The position numbers and the translations under genes were made by a program. DNA of 64,000 nucleotides, from positions 143,168-207,167 of the forward strand of contig MEHQ01002696.1 in assembly GCA_008828725.1 (NCBI GenBank). The letters are read 5' to 3'. This DNA is from Saccharina japonica (Eukaryota; Sar; Phaeophyceae; Laminariales; Laminariaceae). The notes beneath the pieces are model-generated. The model was given only the letters and a program-made list of their open reading frames with translations. It was not told where the DNA came from and did not search any database. Shown piece by piece: positions 1 to 11,747 of the stretch; the stretch's first letter is position 1; each line of letters starts with the position of its first letter.

Positions 1-254
1 CGAGCGGTGGTTTTGGCCATGATAAACCACAAACAACATGAATGATGATGATAGTACCTGGTAGTGTTTTGCGCCTGGTTACTGCGCGCGCAGCCTCCAA
101 AATCTGTTTTTTTCCCCATGTTTTCGTGAAAATATACGTATCATAGGCACCACGGACTCCACTCGGACTTACGGAGGGTCTCACCACGAGTAGGCTTTTT
201 TTTTTTTCATCGCCACGGCGTACGTAAGCGCCCGAGCAAGAGTACCTTTTCTGC

Positions 255-440
255 CTGGTTGGTGAAAACCCAACGTGCTCCGTCCCGGCATTGCAGGGAT
301 GCGAGGGTCTATGGTGATACGACTACGGCCGTGCACGACATGAGTGCACCCCCCCCCCCGGCATTGTAGGGATGCGAGGGTCTATGGTCTTACGACTACG
401 GTCATGCATGAAAATGAAGTACACCCTCCCCCCCCCCCCC
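255..440 (+). repeat. R1 SINE-like repeat, two tandem partial 3' ends with C-tails
   Basis: The sequence matches the 3' part of the R1 family: GTGCTCCGTCCCGGCATT, then GGGATGCGAGGGTCTATGG, then GACTACGG, ATGAG and a C-run. The last segment is repeated immediately after the first C-tail (359-440), so two 3' ends lie head to tail, each ending in about 10-12 C. The same 3' end occurs at the end of the LINE at 57,968-58,050. Confidence 0.7.
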
Positions 441-2019
441 GTGACAAGCTTTGAAGCTTCGGAACCGTTAGCTCGGCACGAACTTCTTTTGCCGCGTGCT
501 TCAAAACCGAGCCCACCTCGACGCGGGGTGGGGCAGCAGACGAACTGTGCCGTCTGTGTCCACGGTGTTGTATACGAGAGTAGGCATGCATGCATTCATG
601 CATGCCGATGTGGCGGATCGTGGTCTGGTGATATCGCGAGGGCGGGACGTTGGCTGCAAAAACGTACGAAGGCGAAAGTGGTGGCGTTTGTGTATATAGG
701 GGGCATGGCGGGAACAGTGTACCCATGGTATAATATATATGGCCTTTGATTGGCGAAAACTCAGCCGAAAACAATCACAAGCGAAGGAAGGAGACAAAGC
801 AGATAAAATCCAGGTGTGCCTGGCGAGTTTCAAGCCAAAAGCAGATACAGCAGTGTGAGGCGGGTCAATCGCAGGGACTCCTGGCGTGTGTTTCTTGTGT
901 GGTTTTAGCGTACGTACCTGTTTTAGGCAAAACATGGACCAGGTGTACCTTTTTTTTGGCTAAAATCCATAATTTACCAACTTATATGCACGAAACAGAC
1001 TGGTGCTACGGTAGGGAGAGTAGCCTGATTTTCACTACCACGTTGACTCCACCCGGGCGAGTGACGCTGTACCTCAATCAAAACTGGACGCAGGAATATG
1101 TCGTTGTCGCAGAGTAGCAAGCATATCATGGTATTAAATAGTGCCTTTCTCGGAAAAGTAAAGCGTTAAAACTTAAAAAAAAAAAACGCGAAGGAATGTG
1201 GTGGTCACTCGGCGGAGTGGCTCTCATCCGCTGAAAATAATTGACTTAAAAAGCGACCCCCCTAAACCGTAGCACCAGTCAACATAAATCCCCCTTTTGC
1301 ACCTACACTGATTGCTTGGTCGCTACGATATGCACTATCTATCCTTCTTAGCGTTATTACGCTTGCCATCCGGCTATCTATGTGTATGCTATGCATGTGG
1401 CATGAACGTCTCAACGTTGACCACTCGAACAACATTCCCCGAAAGAAAAAAACGAAGGGAAGCTACTGTAAAACAAAAAGGAACCCTATATATACACCAC
1501 GTCTTAATTCCCTTATGTATACACCTATACAATAGTACTTTCTGGTTAACCTGTTAACCTGCATCTACTTCAGTTGCTTGTGATGGTATGGGCTTGGAAG
1601 GCCGGCAATTACCTCCTGTATAGGTACTTGGTCCGTTTTCGTATAACTTGGATGGCATTCGTATTCGGGGTATTTATATGATCTGAGGGCCATACTTGAA
1701 GCCCGTCGTGAGGCAGATGTCATCTGGCTCGGCGATTAATAAAAGCTGCTTTTCTTCTACGCTTGATTCTACGGAAAGTGAGTAACACCAAGGATGCTTC
1801 ATAGACAAACCTGCAAGGGGATACTCTGTGTCTCACCCAGTCATATCACATTTGGTTATAACATGCTGTCCTTGCTCGTTCATTATCGTATTGTACTACA
1901 TCTTCTCCTCTATCTTCTACTCTCAAAGCCTAAGCCGTGTCCAGGCTTCACCCCCTCGCCCCCGGTGTCCGCCCCCCCCCCCCCCCCCCCCCCCCCCTCT
2001 CCCATGGCCACACCAGAAC

Positions 2020-2460
2020 ACAAATCAATTCATTCGAAGCTGTCACCCAGTGCAAGCCCGCCTCACAAGGGGTTCGTAGTAGGACGCAGCTCACCCTTCA
2101 TGCGACTCGCCCAACAGCTTCAACGGGTAGGTCGCGACGAGCTTTATGGAGGCAACGGGGATCAGTTCGCTTTACATAGAGGACGAGATGGCCGCCGTGA
2201 TCTAGCCGGCCTTCTTCTCCAAAACCTGGAGGCCGAGTCCCTGCCGAGTATCATCGCGTTCCACCCCCCACTGCCGCCGCTGCTGCTGCTGCTGTCAGTG
2301 TCCTTCGTAAGAGTGACCAGCCGGGTGGAAGTCACGGCGCTTCGCGCTTTGGTGCTAGCAGTGTCTGCCTGGTCGGAAAGCCCCCCGACATGCTCCGTCC
2401 CGGCATTGCAGGGATGCGAGGGTTTATGAACATGCGACTACGGCCATGAGTAATACGAGT

Positions 2461-2498
<38 letters not shown>

Positions 2499-2520
2499 CC
2501 CCCCCCCTCCCCCGCCCCCC
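2020..2520 (+). repeat. R1 SINE-like repeat with internal insertion and very long C-tail
   Basis: The 5' part (CATTCGAAGCTGTC ... GCCCGCCTCA ... CATGCGACTCGCCCAACA) and the 3' part (GCGCTTCGCGCTT ... GGGATGCGAGGG) match the R1 consensus seen at 5,145-5,395 in the opposite orientation. About 200 bp at 2,128-2,330 are not in other copies and may be an insertion. The element ends in a C-run with few interruptions. The open frames over this tract are poly-Pro or poly-Gly artefacts. Confidence 0.6.
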
Positions 2521-3150
2521 CCCCCCCCAACCCCGCCTCCCCGCCCCCACCCCCACCCCCCCCCCCCCCCCCCTCCCCCCGCTGCCCCGGCCACTTCATT
2601 GCTTCCCTTGGCAAATCCCCTGACCTGGGGAGCGTGCAAGCAGCGACGCCTCCGAAAAAATGGCGACCTGGGAGTTTCTTCGCAACCAACCCCCTTTCCC
2701 TCACCCCCCCCCCCCCCCCCCCCCCCACGCCCCCCACCCCCCCCCCCCCCCCTCCCCCCCCCCTTTGTGCAATCACATGCCCTGCCTAGTTGGTACAAAC
2801 CCACACGTGCCCTCCGTCTCTAGTATTTTAGGGGAATGTCGAGGCGGTCTACGGTCATTACGACTACGCCGCCTATGCCATCGGCCATGAGTACCCCCCT
2901 CCCTCCCACCCCTCCCCCCCCAACGACGCTTGCAACCAGCTGGTCGAAAAAATTGCTACCCTCTATACTCGGGAAGCACCCCAAGCTAGACACCGCTATG
3001 GTGGCAAGTTTGTGGCAAGCTTGTCGCTCTGTTCGTCGAAGGATCACGAGTGTTGTCCCGGACGAGAGCGTGTAGCGTTGACGCTTGTCATGCCTCGGAG
3101 GTGTCATAGAGGCAGCTGATCCGTCTCGTGGTCAGACGCGTGCTAGGATA

Positions 3151-3487
3151 GAGGTGTAGGGTATACCTTTTTTTGGCTGAAACGCTTTCTGGATGATCGA
3201 ATAGTATGCTCCTTAAGCCCTTAAGAACTGGTCCCACGAATTTGGGGACTTTAAGGGACAAACTACTTGGAATTAGTGTGGGACATTTTTTCAGTTCTGA
3301 ATGGGTTAACCCAACAATGTTGGAATACCATTCTTGCGTTGTAGTATTTTTCAAACCTAGACTCAAGTCATGGAATTGTTGATCGGGTATACTTATAGCA
3401 CTTATATTTTCCTCCAAAACCATGTTTTCGGCGACGTATATGGAGCTCCACAAGTTAGGATCTCAGAAAAAAACATGGTGCACCTCT
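3151..3487. mobile_element. R2 MITE copy carrying a nested repeat
   Basis: The ends are inverted: the left end reads GAGGTGTAGGGTATACC then a T-run and GGCTGA, and the right end reads AAAAAACATGGTGCACCTC. A second copy at 15,181-15,397 has the same two ends. About 3,204-3,340 is a separate sequence, present in inverse orientation at about 16,875-16,980, so a second element seems nested in this one. Partial copies of the left half lie at 21,508-21,590 and 61,496-61,580. No coding capacity is seen. Confidence 0.55.
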
Positions 3488-3905
3488 ATCGTAGCATGCG
3501 TCGTCAGCACTGCCTCCTCGCAGGTGTGCCTGCGCTTTTGTGGGCATGCATGGGTAACGCCCAGCAGGATGGGCGTATCCCCTTTTTTCCTCGTTTCGGA
3601 GCGTCTCGAAGAGCGTCTCGAAGAGGTGTATGTATGTGTCCGTCGGCAGAGTAATCGCATCCGCCGTAAAGGGTTGCCCACTTGAAACTTGGCGAGAGGA
3701 GCCCCCAAATCGCTTCTTTCTGCGTGCGGGAGATCGCGCTGGAGAAGCGTCTGGTGTTGGTTTGACTTGCGCCCCCCGGCTCTCCATATATCTATACACA
3801 TACTTAAGTACAGCTTGCAAGTGTATACCAGGGTATGAGTTTCGACGAAATCCTCGATATCACCAGCTTCTGTTTTTCTCTTTTATGGATGCGCCTATGA
3901 CTCAT

Positions 3906-4142
3906 CCCACGGTAGGGGCGTAGCAGAATTTTCTGAGCTCCGCACTTGAGGAGCTCAATATCTCACCCGAAACACGACTTCGGAAACATTCGTTCGCGCA
4001 ACCCGACCAAAACTTCCAATGCGGTACGTAGTCCCAAAAACAAACATACCAGTAAAATGGTAATAGTATCCGGTGGTTACTCACGTCAGGAGCTCAACCG
4101 GTCAGAAAATATTGAGCCAAAAAGTGGTACCCCTACCGTGGG
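3906..4142. mobile_element. TIR element (MITE) with CCCACGGTAGGGG ends, copy 1
   Basis: The element is bounded by perfect 13-bp terminal inverted repeats (CCCACGGTAGGGG at 3,906-3,918 and its complement at 4,130-4,142). A second, slightly diverged copy lies at 20,256-20,486. The interior contains a short inverted GAGCTC/GAGGAGCTC motif near each end. It is 237 bp, non-coding, and of a size typical of MITEs. Confidence 0.65.
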
Positions 4143-5144
4143 ACTGCTCCTATCGCCATACGCCTATTGCCATATTCCTATATATCGCCATATTATGCCT
4201 ATCGACATTTCAAGCTGAAGAACCTGCTTGCCTCTAATTGCAGCTGGTAACGTTTTTTCAAAGCGAGGGTGTAATGAATGGTAGCAGCGCCCTCTGCACC
4301 CATCCGCGTAGCATTTGCAGCAGCCTCATACCCCTTTTGCCCTGCGGCTTCTGCCATAATTTTCGTTTTCAAGACGTTGCTATTCCGGTGGATCATAACG
4401 CACATTGAAATCAGGAACCATCACGTACACAAATAATCCATGTATCCAAGTATTTTACGAAGCACATTTGGTCCTGATTACTATGTTCCCCCGCAACACC
4501 AAACAATTGTTTTCATGGTGCCGTTTTTCTACTTGCAGAATCATACGGTGCGGTGCTGTGCGGGTTTTATAATTCAAGAAACGCGCGGTGCGCTTGCAGA
4601 GTGCGGTGCGGGTTTGAAGTCGCGTGCGATGCGGTGCGAATCGGCAAATAAATCGGTCAAAGCCGCACCGCACTCTGTACCTGCACCGTATTGTAGTCAG
4701 CAAACAAGTTGATTTTAAACCCCCTAAAATGCCTACTCATGGTTCTCCATTCTGTTCGGAGTTATGGTTCTGAGAATCGCACGGTACGGTACGGCGCGGT
4801 GTGATGCGGTTCGATGCCGATTTGTATTTTGGAGACTCCTACGTATGGTGCAGTGCAGTGAAGTGAAGTGAAGTGCGTTTTTTGTTCAAGGTAACAGTGA
4901 CCGCACCGCACCGTGACAAAATAACCGTACGCTGAAGACCCTTGATGGTTACAACCATACGAATGAACAGGTAAGTTGCAGTAGTTTAGTAGTAGAAATA
5001 GCGTTGCGCGCTAGCGTGTAGCGTGACGGCAAATATATACTGTGGCGTTTAGCCCTCGTATCATGCGGGAGGAGCGAGATGAAGGGCCAATGAGCTGCAG
5101 TAGTTTATCCCTCGTGCTGGCGGTAGATCGGGGTGGAGGAGGCG

Positions 5145-5395
5145 AGAGAAGGGGGGGGTGGGGGGTGTACTTCATTTTCATTTATGGCCATAGTCGTATG
5201 ACCGTATACCCTTGCATCCCTACAATGCCGGGACGGAGCATGTCGGGGTGTTCACCGACCAGGCAGACATTGCTTGCACCAAGCGCGAAGCGCCGTGAGG
5301 TATTGGGCGAGTCGCATGGAGGGTGAGCTGCATCCTGTTAAGAACCGCCTCTGAGGCGGACTTGCATATGGACGACAGCTTCAATGAGTTAATTT
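5145..5395 (-). repeat. R1 SINE-like repeat, near full length
   Basis: This is the most complete R1 copy and is on the minus strand. Read on plus, it starts with a G-run (the C-tail), then GTGTACTTCATTTTCAT, ACAATGCCGGGACGGAGC, GCGCGAAGCGCCGTGAG and CGCCTCTGAGGCGGACTTGC, and ends near GACGACAGCTTCAATGAGTTAA. It is about 240 bp with no reading frame of interest. Other copies are found throughout the window. Confidence 0.7.
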
Positions 5396-6123
5396 AATTT
5401 CTGGTGTGGCCACTTCCGGAGACAGCAATGGGTTTTACTATGTAACTGCCTCGCGGATGCCTTACCATAGTAACACTACGTGATACGACCATTCCCCTTG
5501 TGCAGAGCAAAGGTTCTCCACCCCGCACAAATGATCTACTCGACCGCCAGCTTTGGTGACCGCCAAAAAAAACGAAAAAAAAACGGCACCGTGGTTGTCT
5601 AGCTCACGCAGCGAGTGGCGTGTTTTACAGCGTCGTTGCCAACCGACGCCAACCCAACCTATAAATATATAATATATTTATAGGGGAGAGGGGGGGTATT
5701 GAGATCTCTTATCACCGGATTGCGCCCCACGCGTTTGTGCGTTGTTGCTTTGAACGTGGTAAGTTGATAGGGGCGGTTCGGCAGTTTGCGCGATGGGATT
5801 TTTCGCGCTGCGTATAGGAAGAAAGCGAGTGAATCATTCTAATAGATTGTGTGTTTATACTGTTCGCATACTAAAAGTAGGAAGTACGCATTTATTTCCC
5901 TCACCGAACTTGGGAGGAAAATACCTTGCTGCAGCTGTTGAATGTCGAGCCTTCAAATACTGGAAAGCCAACCTCGATTCTCGTTCTCAAATGTTCAAGT
6001 CTACATCTATCTCGTGATTCCAAATTGACTCACAACTCGAGCAGTAGATTGCGATCTAAGTGATATACGAAGTATCTCGTAGATAATCTATACATACCCT
6101 AACCTACCGTTCGTTACGATATA

Positions 6124-6579
6124 ACAGCCGATTTTCCTAATTGAGAATTGCCTTTCCGATGAGAATGAAAATCGAAATATTGTTTTTTTGAATTGTAAGA
6201 TATGTACTTCTCTTACAGTCATTTTTTTCACTGTAAACTATTGTCAGTTGTGACACCCGTCGACGACAAAAAGAAAAAAAAAACGAATTCGGCATCGGCA
6301 GTCTCAAGATATCGAGGATCCCAGAAAATCAGTATTAATGGGCGAGGGACATCGCTCATAAATTCAAATCCCCTTAAATCCTTGATTTTTCGAGCCTGTC
6401 AAGGCCGATTTCAGTTTTTTTTTCGTGGATCGATACCTACCATCGAGGAACATATTTTCTGCAGTAGGTCAAATTTTGATCGTGAGCGTAATACAACTCT
6501 TAAACAATAACAAAGTACTAAACTCAATTTTCATTCTCATCGGAAAGGCAATTCTCAACTAGGAAAATCGGCTGTTGTA
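6124..6579. mobile_element. Non-autonomous TIR element with ~50-bp inverted ends
   Basis: ACAGCCGATTTTCC at 6,125 begins a stretch of about 50 bp whose reverse complement, with few mismatches, closes the element at 6,529-6,579 (ending GGAAAATCGGCTGT). The interior is about 355 bp, AT-rich and non-coding. I see only one copy in this window. The flanking TA on the left and TA after TG on the right are too weak to assign a superfamily. Confidence 0.65.
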
Positions 6580-8111
6580 TGCTGTGCAGGGTTTGTATAT
6601 ACTGCTGTCTACATGACCCAGGAAACACGTGCGTGCGTAGTATGTATAGATCGTGCAGATTACATACAGTAGTGCACGGCTTCCATACGGCAAAGTGATC
6701 TATTAATATACCATACAGATAATACAGATCAGGAATGTATCTTCCCTGAAGGATCTAGATCATTACGCGGGAATCGATGATCTGTAAGTGATCCGTACGA
6801 GGCGTGAAACCGGCTTCACACCTCCAGACAGATCAGGTTCACGCCTACCTCGGCTTATAGATCGTCGATTTTCCTATATATAAATACTTGGTGATCTACT
6901 ACAGCACAGTGTTAGATCTTTCAAGGCAGATTTAGTACGATCTAGCTCATGTTGCCGGCTGTGGGACTCATATAACCTGTCATGATCTTGTCCGAGGCGT
7001 CCCCTACATCGTATCATACATAGCAGGTGCAAACAGTCACTACGTGATAGTTCGTATACGTGTGGGTTCGTACGTTCGTACATACGGTATCATACCGGAG
7101 ACGCTGTAAAAATCCAAAATCCAAAAAAAAAACACCGCGGTTGTTTTTTTGCACTGAACAAACACACCACACACGGTCTGTGTCGCATTTCCAACTGGGG
7201 AATCAACAACCACAGGCCCCAGGCAAATATGTTTGCATCGGATTACCTCAGCGGAACAGCCCCACACATGTACCCACAACACATACAACCACTGCTGTCA
7301 GCCGGCGACTTGTTGTGTACTGCTGTATTGCTTTTGGTTCTCTCGTGATTCCGGGGTTTCGACTTTTCTGGGATGCGTTCTGGTTCTGGAGATTCCGTGG
7401 GGACACTAAAGCGGAGCAAGCTCGCTCCATGCATGCATGCACCCAGGCACGCTCGCCCCCTGCTAGCGCAACAGAGAACTGCGTACTGCTGCAAGACTCA
7501 CGAGACAGGAGCTAGCCGCATATACCTCTTCTATTTGTCTACGGGTATATATGGGATGCGCCACCGGTCGCAGCCGCTGTCTCCTTCCAGTCGACGGACT
7601 CGGCAGCAAGCATCCTACCAGGGTCGCTTGCCTTCCTTCTGGAGAGTGTGTTTGATCGTACTCAGCGGGGCCACATTGCTGAATGTTTACACCTACAAGC
7701 ATCGAAAGATCAAGGTGTGTTGGAGTTGGTTGGTCGATTTAGCTTGAGGCTTGAGCACCCTGGTGACAAAGCACCATCAGCCGCCGTGCAGATTTTTATG
7801 GGCTGCGGAGTGTTTGGCGGTTGACGGTCTTCAAATGTCCGGTGTGGTTGAGGGGGGATGGATATCTACAAAAGCCGCGTACGGTGTACATACGAGTACG
7901 AGTCGTACACACTCTTGTGCCGCAGTTGTGTTTGCGCAAGTACACCGCCCTTACCCAGTACGAGTACGACGTTGTACCGGCAAGTATAGCCGAAGGGTGA
8001 TCAGAGATCCGGGCACGTTCGCTTCATGTTGCGCTTGTTCCAGGCAAAGGTTGTTCCACACATCCTGTACGAGCACGAAAAAAGCATGGCCACCTGGCGC
8101 TGTTTTGTGCC

Positions 8112-8395
8112 CTCCTCTGCTCTGCTGTGCTCCGCTCTCTGCTCCGCTTTCTGCTCCGCTCTCTGCTCCGCTCTCTGCTCCGCTCTCTGCTCCGCTCTCT
8201 TCTCCGCTCTCTGCTCCGCTCTCTGCTCCGCTGTCTGCTCCGCTCTCTGCTCAGTTCTCTGCTCCGCTCTGCTCCGCTCTCTGCTCAGCTCTCTGCTCAG
8301 CTTTCTGCTCCGCTCTGCTCAGCTCTCTGCTCCGCTTTCTGCTCCGCTCTCTGCTCCGCTCTCTGCTCCGCTCTCTGCTCCGCTCTGCTCGCATT
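8112..8395. repeat. 12-bp minisatellite, CTCTGCTCCGCT unit
   Basis: About 280 bp are made of near-perfect repeats of a 12-bp unit with some 5-bp slips (CTGCTCCGCT). The period is a multiple of three, so open frames such as a Leu-Arg-Ser repeat and a Glu-Arg-Ser-Arg repeat arise on both strands. I treat these as by-products of the repeat. Confidence 0.85.
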
Positions 8396-8782
8396 CGCCG
8401 AGCAACAATCCGAGAACACAAAATGTCGCGTCTCGGAGAGCGACGGTAGACGATGGGGGAAGTTTGAGCGGGCGGAGAGGAGACACAGGGCGCCAAACAA
8501 TTTCCAACCACGTCTATTACGGAGAGCCATGCATACTAATACACTAATACACTAATACTGAGTAATACAGAGTAATCATAAATCACGATGGACCCCAAAA
8601 CCGTTTACTGCTGTTTCCCTCTATGCTTACACACTATATTTGGTTCTGATAATTACTGCTACTGTATGTTCCCCCGTATTTGTAATATATGCGAGCCCCA
8701 TTCCGCCTTCGTCCCTCAATCTTTCGTGTCGTGCAATCGTCCGCGATGCAGACCCCCCCCGCCCCCCCGGCGCTTCACGCTT

Positions 8783-8940
8783 GGTGCAAGCCATGCCTGC
8801 CTGATCGGGGAAAGCCCGACGTGCTCCGTCCTGGCATTTATCGTAGGGATGCGAGGGTCTATGGTGATACGTGATACGACTACGTACGGCCATGCATGAC
8901 ATGAATACACCCCCCCCCTCGCACCCCCTCCTCCCCCCAC
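8783..8940 (+). repeat. R1 SINE 3' part next to the sulfotransferase exon
   Basis: This is an R1 3' end: CGCTTCACGCTTGGTGCAAG, GTGCTCCGTCCTGGCATT, GGGATGCGAGGGTCTATGG, then a C-rich tail. The upstream in-frame ATG codons of the following open frame (8,871 and 8,889) lie inside this repeat, so they are doubtful translation starts. The C-rich tail could serve as the polypyrimidine tract for an acceptor at 8,968-8,969. Confidence 0.65.
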
Positions 8941-8969
8941 CCCGCGCCTATTTTCTTGTCGAAACCCAG

Positions 8970-9568
8970 TTCCACAACATTCACGAGGGAGAAGAAAAAT
9001 CCGGAGCCGGGTCCGGAGCGGGGCCCGGGAACAAAAATGCGCTGAAAACGCCTACTGGTACGTCGGTGGGAAAATCTGAAAAGAAAAATCCGATCGTCGT
9101 TCCTGCTGCTTTCGAGGAAGTAGATAGCGCGATCAGCGGGGGCGGCGGCGGCAGTGGTAGTGGTGGTGGCGGTGTTAGAGGTAGCGTTAGCGGAGGAAAC
9201 CCTGCGGTGGGAATGGGAGCGGGGGAGGGGGGTGACGGCCGTGGGTATCCGGGTTCCGCCGCTGCTGTTGGAGGAGGAGGACGAGGAGGAGGAAGAGGAG
9301 GCGACGGCGTCCGTGGTGGTGCCGGTTCTATCAGTAGCGCTGGTGTCAGCGTTGGTTCTGGTGCTGGTGGTGGCGCTAGCGCTACCGCTGGCGATGGCGG
9401 TGGGGTGGGAGGGGCCCGAGTTGAAGACGGCCGGACGAGCAAGCCTCCGCAACCATCGTTGCCCCTGGGGCGAGATAAGCCGCTGAAGATCCTCGCCAGA
9501 CAAGGGACGCGCAACGAAGCCGACCGAGGCGACGGCGGCAGCGCCACCGGCACCGGCGGCGGTGGCGC

Positions 9569-9610
<42 letters not shown>

Positions 9611-10382
9611 ACAGGCCGGATTGAGCAGCAGCATCGACGAGTTGTTGTGGTGGCCCAGAGAGGACGACGGCGGCGGCGGCGGTTACTTGCCGGCCGCGGA
9701 GGTAGGCCACTTCCCCTGCTCCCTCACAGAGACGGACGAGTTTCCGACGCTAGCGGCCGGCCTCCAGCAGCAGCAGCAACAACAGCAGAAGCAGACGCAT
9801 AAGCATAATCAGTCACCGGTGTCTCCCAGCGCACCATGCATCGTCTCGTGCTCCCTGCCCCCCTCCGACAAGGAGAAGGAGTTGTACAGAGCGAGAGGGG
9901 GAAGTGAAGAGGAGAGGGAAGAGAAAGGGGGGGGGGGAGGTGATGTGTATGGACCCGGGGATTATCCCGGCCAGTTTGAGTACTGCGGACGGGCTATCCG
10001 AGCCTGCGCGCTGTACCAAGAATGCACGCACATTCTGCTCCCCCCCGCCCCTCCTCCTCCTCCTCCTCAAGAGGGGTTTCCAGGTCAAGAGTTGGCGTTA
10101 CAATCGGAGTGGGGGGGGGGGAAACCGGCGCCACAAAATTACGCCGCGTTTGCCACGCTCTTGCACGCGCCGAAGAGGGACGGCTCCATGGTCGCCGTCG
10201 AAGCGGCTGCGTCAGCGGGGGGGGGGGGGGGGGGTAAGGGGGGGGGCGGGGGGGGTGGGACCAAGCTAGGCTTCACTTTGAAGGAGCGCCCCAGGACGTA
10301 CTACGTTGTGTCCTTTGGCGGGAGCGGGAGCAAGATGCTGGGGGGTTGGCTGAGCGAGCGAGGAAGGGGCATGGTGAAGGAG
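8970..10382 (+). CDS. Sulfotransferase-like gene, first recognisable exon (P-loop)
   Basis: The open frame runs to a GAG|GTGAGG donor at 10,383. I place its start after CCCAG at 8,969 because the upstream part, including two ATG codons, lies in an R1 repeat. An upstream exon is therefore likely, but I cannot find it. The first two thirds are Gly-rich, with a Gln run at about 9,768-9,788 and a Pro run at about 10,050. The last ~45 codons are the conserved part: PRTYYVVSFGGSGSKML then GGWLSERG, the phosphosulfate-binding loop. G homopolymers (10,111-10,119 and 10,218-10,259) could hide length errors. Confidence 0.65.
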
Positions 10383-11714
10383 GTGAGGAGATGAGAGCCC
10401 TGCCAAGGTAGCGAAGGGGGATTTTTCGGGGCTGCCCATGGGTCGCGTCGGGTCAGGTCGGGTAGAATAAGGTAGCGTAGGGTAGAATAAGGTAGCGTAG
10501 GGTAGGGTAGCGTAGGGTAGCGTAGGGTAGGGTAGGGTAGGGTAGGGTAGGGTAGGGTAGGGTAGGGTAGGGTAGGGTAGGGTAGGTAGGGTAGGTAGAG
10601 GTAGGATTGGTAGGTAGGTAGGTAGGTAGGGTGCTAGCGGTAGGGTAGGGTAAGTGGCTATTAGGGTGGGTAGGGTAGCGGCGGTAGGATTTGCTCTACT
10701 AGGTTGCTAGATGCCTATGTTCAGTCAGGGGAATGCGCATAGGTGTAGAGGTCCGTGGCATACACGCACGGCATAGTAGGGAGGATAGGCTGTAGTGAGG
10801 GACTTAGGGTTGAGGTAGGCAACTAGATCAGTAGGTTAGGTTAGGAGTAGGTTGAGGGTAGGTAGGGTAGGTAGGCGAGGTTCTAGGGCTAGTAGCTAGG
10901 TTCGGCTAGCGGCTAGGGTAGGTAGCGGATAGTAGGGTCCTAGGCGTTAGGTCAGGATGTAGGTAGGGGAATTAGGCGTTAGGGTGGTCTTACGGTTAGT
11001 GTCAGTAGGTCGGGAGGTAGCGTCCGGTACGGTAGGACTAGCGTCTGCGTAGGCTAGGTAGTAGTAGCGGTAGGGTTGGGATAGGGTAGTTAGGGTAGGC
11101 GTAGTAGGTAGCGGTAGGGTAGGTCAGGGTAGGGTAGAGTAGCGTAGGGTCGGGTGTCGGATCGGGTCGGGTCGGGTCGGGAAAAAATGACTCGACCCGA
11201 CTCGATCAGTGAGAGTTTGAAACCCTCCTGACCCGAACCAACTCGACCTGACCCGACCCGCCCAATGACATAAAAAAAAAATCCTTACCCGACCCGCGGG
11301 TGGGGTCATGACGCCATGACTATAACGAAGAGCCCTGATATTTTTAGGCCTCAAAAATACTAGTTAAAACAGCTGTCACAACATTGCTTACTCTACGAAA
11401 ATATGTTTTAGGGCTTAATAATTACCAGGTAACTCATGAATGGTTTTGATTGGAGGAGGAGGAGGACATCAGTTCTGACGTGACGGGGCTCCTCAAGGGC
11501 CTGAGGTGGTATTACACGTACGTAGGCCATGGGGATTTTGTTTTTTTACGTTCGCATTGCGCTCAAAAACAAAACTTTAATCTCGTTTTGTTTTTATTTT
11601 TTATTACGTACTAAGTATATAGGCGCTCCACAATGTTATTACCGCTGTAGTATGGACCTGGTACAAGTTAGGCTCAATGTTAGGAACCTTGAGAATCTGA
11701 AAACATGTTTTGCC

Positions 11715-11747
<33 letters not shown>

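Larger units (their letters stand above)
1..8969. other. Repeat-rich intergenic region, no gene recognised
   Basis: I see no supportable protein-coding gene here. The open frames are short, proline- or glycine-runs from C/G homopolymers (for example around 2,460-2,770), or lie in repeats. Recognisable contents are R1 SINE copies (255-440, about 2,020-2,520, about 2,790-2,940, 5,145-5,395, 8,783-8,940), an R2 MITE (3,151-3,487), a TIR element (3,906-4,142), GGTGCGG/CCGCACC-rich inverted tracts at about 4,540-4,920, a long-TIR element (6,124-6,579), GATC-rich sequence at 6,600-7,020 and a 12-bp minisatellite (8,112-8,395). Between these I see nothing specific. Confidence 0.6.

Noticed and set aside
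2424..2804. Long open frames of poly-proline or poly-glycine
   Set aside because: They are translations of C/G homopolymers in SINE tails; there is no codon structure or splice context.
8026..8555. Overlapping Leu-Arg-Ser and Ser-Ala-Leu-Cys repeat frames
   Set aside because: They are produced by the CTCTGCTCCGCT minisatellite in all three frames.
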